DNA from: RPQK01 sp041946865
GTDB lineage: Bacteria > Acidobacteriota > UBA6911 > RPQK01
DNA length: 60,602 nt
Direction of reading: 5' to 3'
Assembly: GCA_041946865.1 (NCBI GenBank)
Contig: JBHGBF010000003.1
Coordinates: 1 to 60,602 of the forward strand
Shown here: piece by piece, positions 32,179-40,708 of the stretch
Numbering within the stretch: position 1 is the first letter of the stretch
Layout of the letters: the number at the start of each line of letters is the position of its first letter
The notes under the pieces: model-generated
Told to the model about the DNA's origin: nothing
Seen by the model: only the letters and a program-made list of their open reading frames with translations
Database searches by the model: none
Program-made: the position numbers and the translations under genes

Positions 32179-33234
32179 TCAATAGAACGTATCGCCTTCG
32201 GCGTAGGGGACTACGTGCATGTAGTAGTAGCGACTCAAGTCGCGCTTTTGCGAGCAAGCCAGGTAATAGAGTAGCCACAACTGCGACAGATACAAGACAA
32301 ATGGAGCCAGCAGCGGGTGGGCGCCGGGAGCCAGCTCCGTGCTGTCGAACACTACCACTCGAGCACCGTGCCTCCGAGCGAAAGCCACCGTGGCCTCGCC
32401 GAAGGGACGTGAGCTGTCATTGGTGAGAAGGAACATCATGGCCGGCTCCCCCGGCCGGATGATCTCCAGCGGACCGTGCCGGAATTCTCCGTAATTTATG
32501 AAAGCACAGTATCTTTTCAGATACTCCCCGAAGATGTCGTAGGCGATCATGTGGCCCAACGCAGCACTCCCGCCACCTGAAAGCACCAGGATTTTCTCAT
32601 GATCCAGTTGTGGGGCCAGGGTTTGCGCCAGCTCCCGAGCAGGTTCGGCAACGGACCGCAACAGGCCGGGAAGGGTATGCAGAGCCTCCTCGAAACTCTC
32701 CAACTCGGCCGACCACTCTTTCAAGGCACGCCCCAGTTCGACGGTAAGCAGTGCGGTCAGATAGGCTGGAGAGCTGTACAAGGTAGGGGCGTCGTAGTTC
32801 AGCGCCCAGCGGGCACCCAGCGCCAGCTCACCGCGGGCATCTCGTGTAATTGCCAGAAGAGGTACTCCGCGCTCTCCCAGCACGCGTTTGGCCGCCATCG
32901 TATCGACCGTTTTGCCTGAGTAACTTGCGCCGATCGCCACGGCTTTTGCACCCATGATACGGGCTTTGCTGGCCACCAGCTCGGCACTGACGAAGTAGCT
33001 CACAGGCAGAGTCAGGTACCGCAGCATACAGTAATAACCCGTGTACAACGCGGCTGCAGATCCGCCGCTGCCAAAGAATAGCGCAGTGGTCGGGCGCTGC
33101 GCGGCAATTTCTGCGGCAATCGAGCGCACGGCGTCGCGCCGGGTATTCCACATACGCTCCAGTTCATCCGCTACGACCGGAGCCGTGAAGATCTCGGCCT
33201 TGAGATTCTTTTGCAGCAATTCTTGTTCTTCCAT
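32179..33234 (-). CDS. SIS-domain deglycase, FrlB/FraB-like (fructosamine 6-phosphate deglycase)
   Basis: 351 residues with two SIS domains. FFGSGGSA (53-60) and ASYSGKT (103-109) form the phosphosugar site of the first and VLSGGGSA begins the second. The GEFRHGPLEI segment (249-258) and HPLLAPFVLY near the C-terminus match E. coli FrlB. E237 and H253 have the E-x15-H spacing that, from memory, corresponds to the catalytic Glu/His pair of Salmonella FraB. The enzyme should split a 6-phosphofructosyl-amine into glucose 6-phosphate and the free amine. It is adjacent to the FrlD-like kinase. A GlmS-type isomerase role is unlikely because the glutaminase domain is absent. Confidence 0.82.
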   Translation of the reverse strand: MEEQELLQKNLKAEIFTAPVVADELERMWNTRRDAVRSIAAEIAAQRPTTALFFGSGGSAAALYTGYYCMLRYLTLPVSYFVSAELVASKARIMGAKAVAIGASYSGKTVDTMAAKRVLGERGVPLLAITRDARGELALGARWALNYDAPTLYSSPAYLTALLTVELGRALKEWSAELESFEEALHTLPGLLRSVAEPARELAQTLAPQLDHEKILVLSGGGSAALGHMIAYDIFGEYLKRYCAFINYGEFRHGPLEIIRPGEPAMMFLLTNDSSRPFGEATVAFARRHGARVVVFDSTELAPGAHPLLAPFVLYLSQLWLLYYLACSQKRDLSRYYYMHVVPYAEGDTFY

Positions 33235-33258
33235 GTCTCTGGCTCCTCTACGAAATGA

Positions 33259-34173
33259 TCAAAGGACATCCTTGAGCGAATCCATGATTCTGAACTGAGG
33301 TCGGTAGCCGAGAACGCGCCGGGCCTTTTCGATAGAAAGTTCGAACGAATGAAGACCCCGGCAGCGTCCCGGCACGGCTTCAGCACCTAGTCGCTCGGCC
33401 ACCCACGGTCCGACCTCGCGGTAAGTGAACGCGGCGGGGCCGGCGATGTTGAACGCGTGTCCAGCTGCGGATTCTTTTTCGATGGCCAGCAGCGTCCCTT
33501 GGGCCGCGTCCCGCACGTCAACCACATGCTCCAGGAAAGGACGACCGTCCTCCTCGAGCGCGACTTTGACCGTGGATGGATCATCCCATTTCCCGGCGTC
33601 GTCCGGGATGAGCAAGTCACGGTACGGCGCCTCAAGAAAGAGAGCGAGCGCGTCGCGGGGCTCGACGATGGTCGGAAACCGCAGTCGTACACAGCGCACC
33701 TTCATGGCATCCTGGTAGTTGATGCACATCTGCTCTCCGAGCACCTTGGAGATCCCGTAGAAGAGCACGGGCCGCCAACACAGGTCCTCGCTGACCGGTG
33801 TCGTGTACCGGTCCAAGCTCCAGCCGGTGCAGTACACGGCGTCCGAACTCGCGAACACGAACCAGGGCTTGCGCCCGCAAACCGCCTGGAGAAGGTGATA
33901 CGTACCGCGGATGTTCGTTTCGAAGATCTCGTCATCCGGAGTGGGAGGCATAAGAGCACCGAGATGACAGACGACGTCGACACCCGCGACGGCTTCCGCA
34001 ACTGCCTGTTGATCGGTCAAGCTGCAGCGGATTTCCGTGACCTGGCTCCCCCATGCAGAGGGCAGCTCGCGTCTGTGCACCATGGCGTGGACGCCGTAGC
34101 CACGTTCCAACAGCATCGGGACAAGCTGCCGACCCAACCGTCCTGAAGTACCTGTAAGCAGGATCTTTTTCAT
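33259..34173 (-). CDS. NAD-dependent epimerase/dehydratase (extended SDR)
   Basis: 304 residues. The dinucleotide motif GxxGxxG is G8, G11 and G14 (LLTGTSGRLG), and the catalytic Tyr139 and Lys143 form YGISK after the FVFASSDAVY strand. The C-terminal domain is of the UDP-sugar epimerase type. Related proteins include sugar-nucleotide epimerases and uronate or aldose dehydrogenases; the substrate is unassigned. The ATG at 34173 follows a GAGAAGAGAG ribosome-binding site; a longer frame adds 85 unsupported residues overlapping the transporter gene. It lies 24 bases before the FrlB-like gene. Confidence 0.88.
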   Translation of the reverse strand: MKKILLTGTSGRLGRQLVPMLLERGYGVHAMVHRRELPSAWGSQVTEIRCSLTDQQAVAEAVAGVDVVCHLGALMPPTPDDEIFETNIRGTYHLLQAVCGRKPWFVFASSDAVYCTGWSLDRYTTPVSEDLCWRPVLFYGISKVLGEQMCINYQDAMKVRCVRLRFPTIVEPRDALALFLEAPYRDLLIPDDAGKWDDPSTVKVALEEDGRPFLEHVVDVRDAAQGTLLAIEKESAAGHAFNIAGPAAFTYREVGPWVAERLGAEAVPGRCRGLHSFELSIEKARRVLGYRPQFRIMDSLKDVL

Positions 34174-34193
34174 GACTCTCTTCTCCGGATTCT

Positions 34194-35468
34194 CTATGTA
34201 TCGGCCCCTGTGACCACCAGATCCCGCGGCAGAAACCAGCGGGCGATCCCCAAAAGGACGACGGCTATAAGCAGGAAGAACGCTGCGAGTGATGCAATCA
34301 GCAGACCGAGGCCGACGGACTTCATGACCAATGCCGTTGCCATGGCGGCAAGCCCCCCGGCAAGGGTGCCGCAAGCGTTGAGGATTCCATAGGTCGTCGC
34401 CCTTTGATGCGGAAGCACGACGTGGCACAGCATCGGCAGCCAGCTCGCATCACCTGCGGCCATAACCAGGCCGAAAATGATCAAGCCGGCGATGAGGAGG
34501 GCGATATCGTGGCCCACTCCGATCGCGAGCAACGCCGGTATCCCGCTCAGACTTGTGAGTGCGAAAGCCAGGAAACGAAAGCGAGCGCCCCGACGAGCCC
34601 ATCTGTCCGAGAAGGTGCCAAACAAGGGCATCAGAACCATCGCCGAAAACTGCAGGTAGAACGTGGACTGGAAAGCGGCGGATTCAAGACTGAGCCGGTA
34701 GTGTTCATAGATGAATAGCGGCAGATAAGTAAAGAGCACCCAGTAAGTCATCGACGCCAGTGAGAAGACCAGCATCAGAGCCTGCAGGGACGGTTTGCGC
34801 AACAGGGAGAATGCCTGCCGGGTGGAAATGCACCCGTTATCAGCCGGGCCGGCGACTGGCCCTACCGTCTGATGCGGGAGGTGGCGCCAAAGCGGCGGGA
34901 CCAAGACCAGCCCGACGATCCCCGACAACAACAACATAGTCCGCCAGCCAAGCCAGGTGGAGACGTAGGCGGCAGGAAATCCCGCCATGAGAATCCCCAC
35001 GTAGGAGCCCATCTGGTACAAGCCCGAAGCCCTGGCGCGGCTCGCAGTTGAATGAAGGTCCGCAACTGCGGCCTGGGCTGCAGGCATATATGCAACCTGG
35101 GCCGTCGCCATAAGAACCCTCGCCGCCACCAACTGCCACGCACTGCCGGCCAGGGCACACAGCATGGTGGCGACGCTCCATCCCACGATGCTGAGAATCA
35201 GCACCGCGCGTCGCGGCACGCGGTCTCCCAGATACCCCGCCGCCGGCGAAAGAATTCCATAGGTCCATGGAAAGGAAGCCGTAAACAGGCCTAAAGCCAG
35301 GTCCGTGGCGATCAGTTCCCGGCGCAAGACCGGCAGGATCGAATACAAGCCGAGGCGCGCCAGATAATCAGCCGCCAGCCCCGCGCTCAGCAGGAAAACG
35401 ACGAACCACTTCCGTGAAGCCGCCGGGGGTGCCGTTACAATATCGAAGAGCGGGCTATGGACAGTCAC
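34194..35468 (-). CDS. MFS transporter
   Basis: 424 residues with about twelve hydrophobic segments, a cytoplasmic-membrane secondary transporter. The loop 2-3 motif A appears as AAGYLGDRVPRRAVL and a second copy as FGTFSDRWARRGARF. GTG at 35468 was chosen because it overlaps the upstream oxidoreductase stop in a GTGA junction and leaves a normal cytoplasmic N-terminus; the longer frame lies antisense-like over that gene. Known frl operons use an APC permease or ABC system, so an MFS carrier here would be a replacement for uptake of the Amadori compound or sugar acid. That assignment is inferred from position. Confidence 0.85.
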   Translation of the reverse strand: MTVHSPLFDIVTAPPAASRKWFVVFLLSAGLAADYLARLGLYSILPVLRRELIATDLALGLFTASFPWTYGILSPAAGYLGDRVPRRAVLILSIVGWSVATMLCALAGSAWQLVAARVLMATAQVAYMPAAQAAVADLHSTASRARASGLYQMGSYVGILMAGFPAAYVSTWLGWRTMLLLSGIVGLVLVPPLWRHLPHQTVGPVAGPADNGCISTRQAFSLLRKPSLQALMLVFSLASMTYWVLFTYLPLFIYEHYRLSLESAAFQSTFYLQFSAMVLMPLFGTFSDRWARRGARFRFLAFALTSLSGIPALLAIGVGHDIALLIAGLIIFGLVMAAGDASWLPMLCHVVLPHQRATTYGILNACGTLAGGLAAMATALVMKSVGLGLLIASLAAFFLLIAVVLLGIARWFLPRDLVVTGADT

Positions 35469-36535
35469 TGCGGTATCGGCTTCGCTCGTGATTCCAACTC
35501 TACTTCGGTCCACCGGCCTGTAAGTATCGACTTTTGGATGGCCTGGATCACAGCCAGGTCGGCGATTCCATCGTAGACGGAAGGCGAGGCAGGTTGGCAA
35601 TTGATTATCGAACGCGCGAAGGCCTCCACCTGCCGTTCATAGGCGTCGCTGTCGGCGCACAGAGGCGCGCGATATGCTCTCCGCTTGGCGTCAAATACCC
35701 TGACCTCGCTGGGACGGTTGAAAATGGGCAGAAACGACTTCACCTCAACGCTGCCTGATTCGCCATGGACGTGGAAACCTTCCAGCCAGTCCATTTTTAC
35801 GGACGTCGTCAGCTCGAAGTGCCCGGTGGCTCCATCGGCAAATTCCAGGACCCCATGCCACGTCAAGGCATCGTACTTGCTTGCGAACCGTGCCTGCAGA
35901 CCCACGATTTCCCCTCCGAAGTATCGGAGAGTGTCGATCAGGTGAATCCCATGAGTGATCAGCTTGTAGGACTTCCTGTCATTCTTGAAAGCCGGGTCGA
36001 ACCCCTGCTGTTTGGCACTTCGAACAACCGGCAAACGGAGACTCCTCTGGATTTCGTCCTTATAGAAGGTGTCACAATACCAGCCGCTCACGGAAAGCCG
36101 GCACCCCATATCTTCCGAGATGAAGCGGTGGACGAACTCGATTCCGGGATCGAAACGCTTCATGTTGCCCACCTGCAGTTTCAGGCCGGTTTCCTCAACG
36201 ACCCGGGCCAGCTGCCGGCACTCTTCCAGGTTAAGCCCCAAAGGCTTCTCCACTAGGACGTGCTTACCGTTTTGCAGGCTTCGAATGGCCTGAGGGACAT
36301 GGTCGTGATCGGCGCTGGCGATCAGCACCGCGTCGATCTCGGCCTCACACAGGAACATCTCGAAGTCCGAAAAGGCTTGAGGAATGTCGAAGCGCCGGGA
36401 CACCTCTCGGAGCAAATCGTCGGCAATCTCGCAGACGGCGGTCAGCTCTACCACGTCCGCCTTCTTCAAAGCGAAAATGTGAGCATACTGAGAAATCGTT
36501 CCACAGCCTAACAGGCCGATTCTCACCCTGTCCAT
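35465..36535 (-). CDS. Gfo/Idh/MocA-family oxidoreductase
   Basis: 356 residues. The NAD(P) Rossmann motif GLLGCGTISQ (8-17) is at the N-terminus and the family's EKP, carrying the catalytic lysine, is at residues 96-98 (LVEKPLG). Substrate-domain residues YKLITHGIHLIDTLRYFGG include the typical H..D pair. Such enzymes oxidise inositols, glucose-fructose, sugar amines or glycosides (3-keto-glycoside route). The ATG shares one base with the stop of the DeoR gene (TAATG) and its own stop overlaps the MFS start, so three genes are translationally coupled. Confidence 0.9.
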   Translation of the reverse strand: MDRVRIGLLGCGTISQYAHIFALKKADVVELTAVCEIADDLLREVSRRFDIPQAFSDFEMFLCEAEIDAVLIASADHDHVPQAIRSLQNGKHVLVEKPLGLNLEECRQLARVVEETGLKLQVGNMKRFDPGIEFVHRFISEDMGCRLSVSGWYCDTFYKDEIQRSLRLPVVRSAKQQGFDPAFKNDRKSYKLITHGIHLIDTLRYFGGEIVGLQARFASKYDALTWHGVLEFADGATGHFELTTSVKMDWLEGFHVHGESGSVEVKSFLPIFNRPSEVRVFDAKRRAYRAPLCADSDAYERQVEAFARSIINCQPASPSVYDGIADLAVIQAIQKSILTGRWTEVELESRAKPIPQ

Positions 36536-37317
36536 TATTTCGAGCCGGATTCTATGGGAACCTTTATTAACCGCCAGGGCAGATCGCTGAAACTCGAACA
36601 ATCCGCCCGATCGTCGGTCACCAACACATCAATCAGAGAAACACTTGCCACTTTGGCGAAGGCCACTTTCCCCAGCTTGGTGTGATCCACGAGCGCAATC
36701 ACCTGTTGCGCAGCCTCGATCATCGCGCGCTTGACGGAGGCCTCCTCTTCCGTGGGTACGGTGATTCCGCGTCTGCGGTCCAAAGCAGTCATACCCAAGA
36801 AAAGCTTGTCCACACCGTAGTGCGATAACTGTTCTATGGTCGCGAGCCCGATGAACTGATGAAGCAGGTCCCATTTCCCTCCCAGAAGAATCAGTTCATA
36901 GTTCGGGTGTTCGGCGATCACATTGGCCACTTCCAGACTGTTGGTCACAATCCTGCACTTGTTCACTTTGATGGAGCGCGCGACATTGAGAGCGGTTGTT
37001 CCGCTGTCGATGATCACCGAATCTCCCTCTTCCACCAGCTCCGCCGCTGCGCGCCCAATGGCAGCCTTGTACTCCGACGCCTGAGTGAGACGGTTTTCGT
37101 AAGGAACTGTAGGAGTCAGGCGCAACGCGCCACCGTGCGTCTTGCGGATGGCACCCCTCCCTTCCAGTTCCCGCAAGTCCCGTCTGACCGTGTCCTCGCT
37201 GACATTGAAGCGTTTCGCCAGGTCCGGCACCTCCACCCGGTGCTCGCTCTCCAGGATAGCGAGGATGCGGCTGCGCCGCTCCTCCTTAAACAGGCTGCTG
37301 TCGCTGCTTGTCGCCAT
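36535..37317 (-). CDS. DeoR-family transcriptional regulator
   Basis: 260 residues. The N-terminal winged helix-turn-helix (RRSRILAILESEHRVEVPDL to VSEDTVRRDLRELEGRGAIR, about 12-55) is followed by the KTHGGAL hinge and a sugar-phosphate-binding sensor domain with IDSGTTALNVAR and LGGKWDLL. DeoR regulators usually repress sugar catabolic operons and release DNA upon binding a phosphorylated intermediate. As first gene of the leftward operon it is probably autoregulated and may also control the divergent hydrolase operon. The ATG at 37317 gives the standard N-terminus; a longer frame would include promoter sequence. Confidence 0.92.
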   Translation of the reverse strand: MATSSDSSLFKEERRSRILAILESEHRVEVPDLAKRFNVSEDTVRRDLRELEGRGAIRKTHGGALRLTPTVPYENRLTQASEYKAAIGRAAAELVEEGDSVIIDSGTTALNVARSIKVNKCRIVTNSLEVANVIAEHPNYELILLGGKWDLLHQFIGLATIEQLSHYGVDKLFLGMTALDRRRGITVPTEEEASVKRAMIEAAQQVIALVDHTKLGKVAFAKVASVSLIDVLVTDDRADCSSFSDLPWRLIKVPIESGSK

Positions 37318-37369
37318 AGAAGACACCTTCGTCGCAAATGATGTATGCCCAACAAAGCGGCCGGGTGGA

Positions 37370-37398
37370 ATGTTACACAACGATATTGCCTGAGTCAA
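37370..37398 (-). promoter_or_regulatory. Probable promoter of the leftward DeoR operon
   Basis: On the minus strand, TTGACT (complement of 37393-37398) and TAACAT (complement of 37370-37375) are separated by 17 bases. Transcription would start near 37363, about 46 bases before the DeoR ATG. Confidence 0.6.
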
Positions 37399-37561
37399 TC
37401 GAAATCTTCGTATTTATACGTACATTGGGTTGCTTCGCCCATCCTGCCAGCCTGGCGGCCCAAGGCGTACCGGATTAAATGGACTAACTTAATATTATAC
37501 AACCAGATACGGTGATCGTCAGGACTAGCGGATCCGGATGCCGAAGTATTCCGTTTTTTAC
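37399..37561. promoter_or_regulatory. AT-rich divergent control region with candidate operators
   Basis: The 353-base gap between the DeoR gene and the GH127 gene contains no gene. It is markedly AT-rich in places. CGTATTTATACG (37409-37420) is an interrupted palindrome 10 bases upstream of the leftward -35. TAATATTA (37490-37497) is a perfect palindrome. TTATAC occurs at 37414-37419 and 37495-37500. These are candidate sites for the adjacent DeoR protein; binding is inferred. Confidence 0.45.
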
Positions 37562-37591
37562 TTGACCGTGCTTGGCGTTAACGACTACCAT
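37562..37591 (+). promoter_or_regulatory. Probable promoter of the rightward glycosidase operon
   Basis: TTGACC (37562-37567) and TACCAT (37586-37591) are 18 bases apart. The inferred start is near 37600, about 70 bases before the ATG at 37671. Confidence 0.5.
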
Positions 37592-37670
37592 AGCACATGC
37601 GATCCGCTCGGGAGATGTTTGCGTCACTCGGGAAGGAAGCCACCGTCAGTCAAACGGGGGCCAGGGCCAT

Positions 37671-40600
37671 ATGCACCGGCGAGATTTCATCAGGACGAGC
37701 ATGTTGTACGGTTCCCTCCTTCCATTGAAACCGGCGACTGTCTGGAAGAGGGGTTCGGATGTGCCGGATGGGTTTCCACTGCGGCGTGTTCCTCTCCAGC
37801 GGACTGCTCTGCTGGAGGGACCTTGGCAACATCATTTCCGACTGACGTCGGACTATCTGCTGTCGCTCGAAAACGACGCCTTCCTTGAGGCCTTTTACAG
37901 GGCACATCCACGGCCCCGGATGCGCGAGCCCAGACCGACGGTTTCCTGGGGAGGGTGGGTAGGCCCCAAACACAACTGGAGAAAGCATGACGGTGAATTC
38001 CAGGGTCATTACCTGTCCGCTTGCGCTCGGGCCGCAGTGCTGGGCCAGGATGCGCGATTCAGAGACAAGAGCCGTAGTCTGATTGACGCTCTGGCTGAAT
38101 ACCAGTTGCCGGATGGCATGATCTATGTGGGAAGGGTCAACCAGGAAGAACTCGCCGCCTTGTTCCAAGGGACACCCACGAGCATCCCCCTCTATGTCAT
38201 CCATAAGCTGCTTATGGGGTTGCACGAGCAGCACCTTTACCTGGGAGATAGTCTGGCTCTGGATATGGCGGTCAAGTGGACCGACAGCCTTGCACGGAAC
38301 GTGGCGCGCATGGGCCGGGAGCAGATTTCGGCCATGCTCGAGGCGGAGCACGGGGGTATCGCGGAGATTATCTTCGAAATCGCCGCCGTTGATCAGAAGG
38401 AAGAGCATCTGGAGCTCGCCCGGAAACTGTTGCAGGCCTCGATCATAGAACCTTTGGCCAGGGGCGAAGACATTCTCACAGGAAGGCACTGCAACACAAC
38501 CATTCCCGTCCTGCAAGGCACCGCCAGAGCGTATGAATTGACAGGGGAAAGGAGCTATCGGGATGCCGTAGAGAATTTCTGGCGCATCGTAGCCGAAACC
38601 CGTTCCTACGCGACCGGTGGAACGTCGGTACGCGAGAAGTGGGGCGAACCGAACCAGTTGAAATCAACCTTGAGCGCCAGCACTCAGGAGACCTGCGTAT
38701 CGTACAACTGGCTCAGGCTGACCGAATACTTGCTGCGTTGGACGGGAGAGGCGTCTTACGCCGATGCCTACGAGCGAACCCTCATCAACGGAATGCTCGC
38801 GGCGCAACACCCCGTGACCGGTCAGTTCTGCTACTACATGCCCATGCGGCCGGGGCCGCGCGAACCGAGCCCCGACGCATTCGATCCGGATCCGCCCGAA
38901 GGAGGCTCCAAACACTGGGGGCGTCCTCTCCGTTGCTTCTGGTGCTGCTACGGAACGGGTTCGCAGTTCTTCACGAGTCCCTCAGCAGCCGTTTATTACT
39001 CCAACGGTGAAAACCTCTGGGTCAGTCAATTCATGGCATCCAGGGTCACTGCCCCTATCCGGGAAGAGTTGGTGACCCTGGAACAGCGTACCAGCTATCC
39101 GTTCGAAGAGGGAGTGAGGCTATTGGTCACCCAAGGCTCTGCTCTGCCTTTTACGATCTCGCTGCGCCTGCCACGGTGGGTTCGATTCGATGCCCGGATC
39201 ACCGTCAACGGGATCCCGCCGGAAGGGATGACGGACATGCGTCCCGGCAGTTGGGTTTCGCTACGACGCGCTTGGCAGGCGGGAGACAGGATTGAGATCG
39301 ATTTACCCATGCATGTGCATACCCAGGCCATCAACGACGATCCGGATTGTCTGGCCTTCCTCAACGGCCCTCAGGTTCTGGCGGGTCTCATCTCTCCTGA
39401 ACTCGACGTTACGGCCCGCAGCTCGGGGCAGTGGCTGACACGTGACCCGGACGACCCGTCTGCTTTCACCCTTGCGAACCAGCGCATCAAGTTCAAGCCT
39501 CTGTGCCAGGTGACTGACGAGGAGTATCGAATCTACTTCGATGTCGAAAAAGGCGTGCGAACGGACTCAGTGGCGATTCGCAACCCGCGCCGGATCCCCG
39601 TGGAACGACTGCCCGCGGAAAGAGTGCGGGTCGGGTCTGCAGATGACTACAAACCTTGTGTGGCCGTATTGCCGACGGGGGAACTCCTGCTCAGCGCATT
39701 TCGTCCAGACATTCCGGCGGGTGACAGGGTACGCGAGGAGATTATCTTGTTCCGCTCTCGAGACGGCGGACTCAAATGGTCCGGACCCGACAAACCGGAA
39801 TTGGTCGGGCGTGAGCCTTACCTGACGGTGCTCAGATCGGGCGTGGCCCTCATGACAGTCCACCTGCTTCCTCAGGACACACGAAACCCGGCTGGTTATG
39901 TCCAGAGCTTCCTGCACCGCTCCGAGGATGCCGGAGGAACATGGACGACCCAGAGCATCGAGATCGATGGAATCCCGACCGGCGCTGAAACAGTCAGCAG
40001 CAGGAATGTTCTCGAGCTGCAGGACGGGTCGCTCCTGCTGGCCGTCTCGGCGTCCGGCGGGCTCGACAGGAGTCGAATCTGGCGGAGTTACGATGGCGGC
40101 AAGTCATGGCCGGAGAAATATCAGCCCGTCATAACAGGCATCAGATCCGATTATCCGTATACCTTCTTTGGAGAAGCAGTGCTTTGGCAGGCACACTCTT
40201 CACGGTTGTTCGCCATCAAGAGGATTGATTACCGATACGCGGAACCGTCTTCTGAGGAGAAGCCTCCAGCCGATGGCTACAACGACAACTACGACCGCAT
40301 GGTTTTGTATGCGTCCGACGACTGCGGCCGCAATTGGACACGCGTGCGCAATCTGGGCGGATGCGGCCAGATGTATCCCTCTTTACTGCGCCTCGGAAAC
40401 CGGCTGGTGTTGATGACCTATACCGTGAGGGCTCTGAGCTACCCGCTGGGAGTTCGCGCGACCCTGGGCACTGAAGAGGACGACGGGTTGACGGTCGACT
40501 TTGAACACGACTTGATCATGTTGGATGTCCAAACGCCTTACGGGAAACGATCAGGCGGGGGATTCGGCCCAACCGTCAGGCTGAAAGACGGGACCTTGCT

Positions 40601-40676
40601 CACCAGTTATTCGTACCGGGCCGCCGACGACAGGACTCGCGTCGAGGTCGTTCGGTGGCGCCTGCCGGAATTGTGA
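37671..40676 (+). CDS. GH127 glycosidase fused to a sialidase-like Asp-box propeller, Tat-exported
   Basis: 1001 residues. The N-terminus MHRRDFIRTSMLYG is a twin-arginine signal. Residues about 40-610 are a GH127 (DUF1680) alpha/alpha-toroid: EFQGHYLSACA, then E340 and C342 in QETCVSYNWLRL, then C425-C426 in CFWCCYGTG. These match the Glu and three Cys that bind zinc in beta-L-arabinofuranosidase HypBA1, with one Cys being the nucleophile, so this domain should be active. Residues about 640-1001 carry four Asp boxes (RSRDGGLKW, RSEDAGGTW, RSYDGGKSW, ASDDCGRNW), the mark of sialidase/BNR propellers. Whether the propeller is catalytic or only binds glycan is open. It is the first gene of the rightward operon. 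Confidence 0.85.
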   Translation: MHRRDFIRTSMLYGSLLPLKPATVWKRGSDVPDGFPLRRVPLQRTALLEGPWQHHFRLTSDYLLSLENDAFLEAFYRAHPRPRMREPRPTVSWGGWVGPKHNWRKHDGEFQGHYLSACARAAVLGQDARFRDKSRSLIDALAEYQLPDGMIYVGRVNQEELAALFQGTPTSIPLYVIHKLLMGLHEQHLYLGDSLALDMAVKWTDSLARNVARMGREQISAMLEAEHGGIAEIIFEIAAVDQKEEHLELARKLLQASIIEPLARGEDILTGRHCNTTIPVLQGTARAYELTGERSYRDAVENFWRIVAETRSYATGGTSVREKWGEPNQLKSTLSASTQETCVSYNWLRLTEYLLRWTGEASYADAYERTLINGMLAAQHPVTGQFCYYMPMRPGPREPSPDAFDPDPPEGGSKHWGRPLRCFWCCYGTGSQFFTSPSAAVYYSNGENLWVSQFMASRVTAPIREELVTLEQRTSYPFEEGVRLLVTQGSALPFTISLRLPRWVRFDARITVNGIPPEGMTDMRPGSWVSLRRAWQAGDRIEIDLPMHVHTQAINDDPDCLAFLNGPQVLAGLISPELDVTARSSGQWLTRDPDDPSAFTLANQRIKFKPLCQVTDEEYRIYFDVEKGVRTDSVAIRNPRRIPVERLPAERVRVGSADDYKPCVAVLPTGELLLSAFRPDIPAGDRVREEIILFRSRDGGLKWSGPDKPELVGREPYLTVLRSGVALMTVHLLPQDTRNPAGYVQSFLHRSEDAGGTWTTQSIEIDGIPTGAETVSSRNVLELQDGSLLLAVSASGGLDRSRIWRSYDGGKSWPEKYQPVITGIRSDYPYTFFGEAVLWQAHSSRLFAIKRIDYRYAEPSSEEKPPADGYNDNYDRMVLYASDDCGRNWTRVRNLGGCGQMYPSLLRLGNRLVLMTYTVRALSYPLGVRATLGTEEDDGLTVDFEHDLIMLDVQTPYGKRSGGGFGPTVRLKDGTLLTSYSYRAADDRTRVEVVRWRLPEL

Positions 40677-40708
40677 GCGGCGCTTGTCCAGAAAGGCGAA
40701 GAGACCCT

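Noticed and set aside
37538..37888. Short frame overlapping the start of the GH127 gene
   Set aside because: It is a shifted-frame shadow; the GH127 start with its Tat signal and promoter is well supported.
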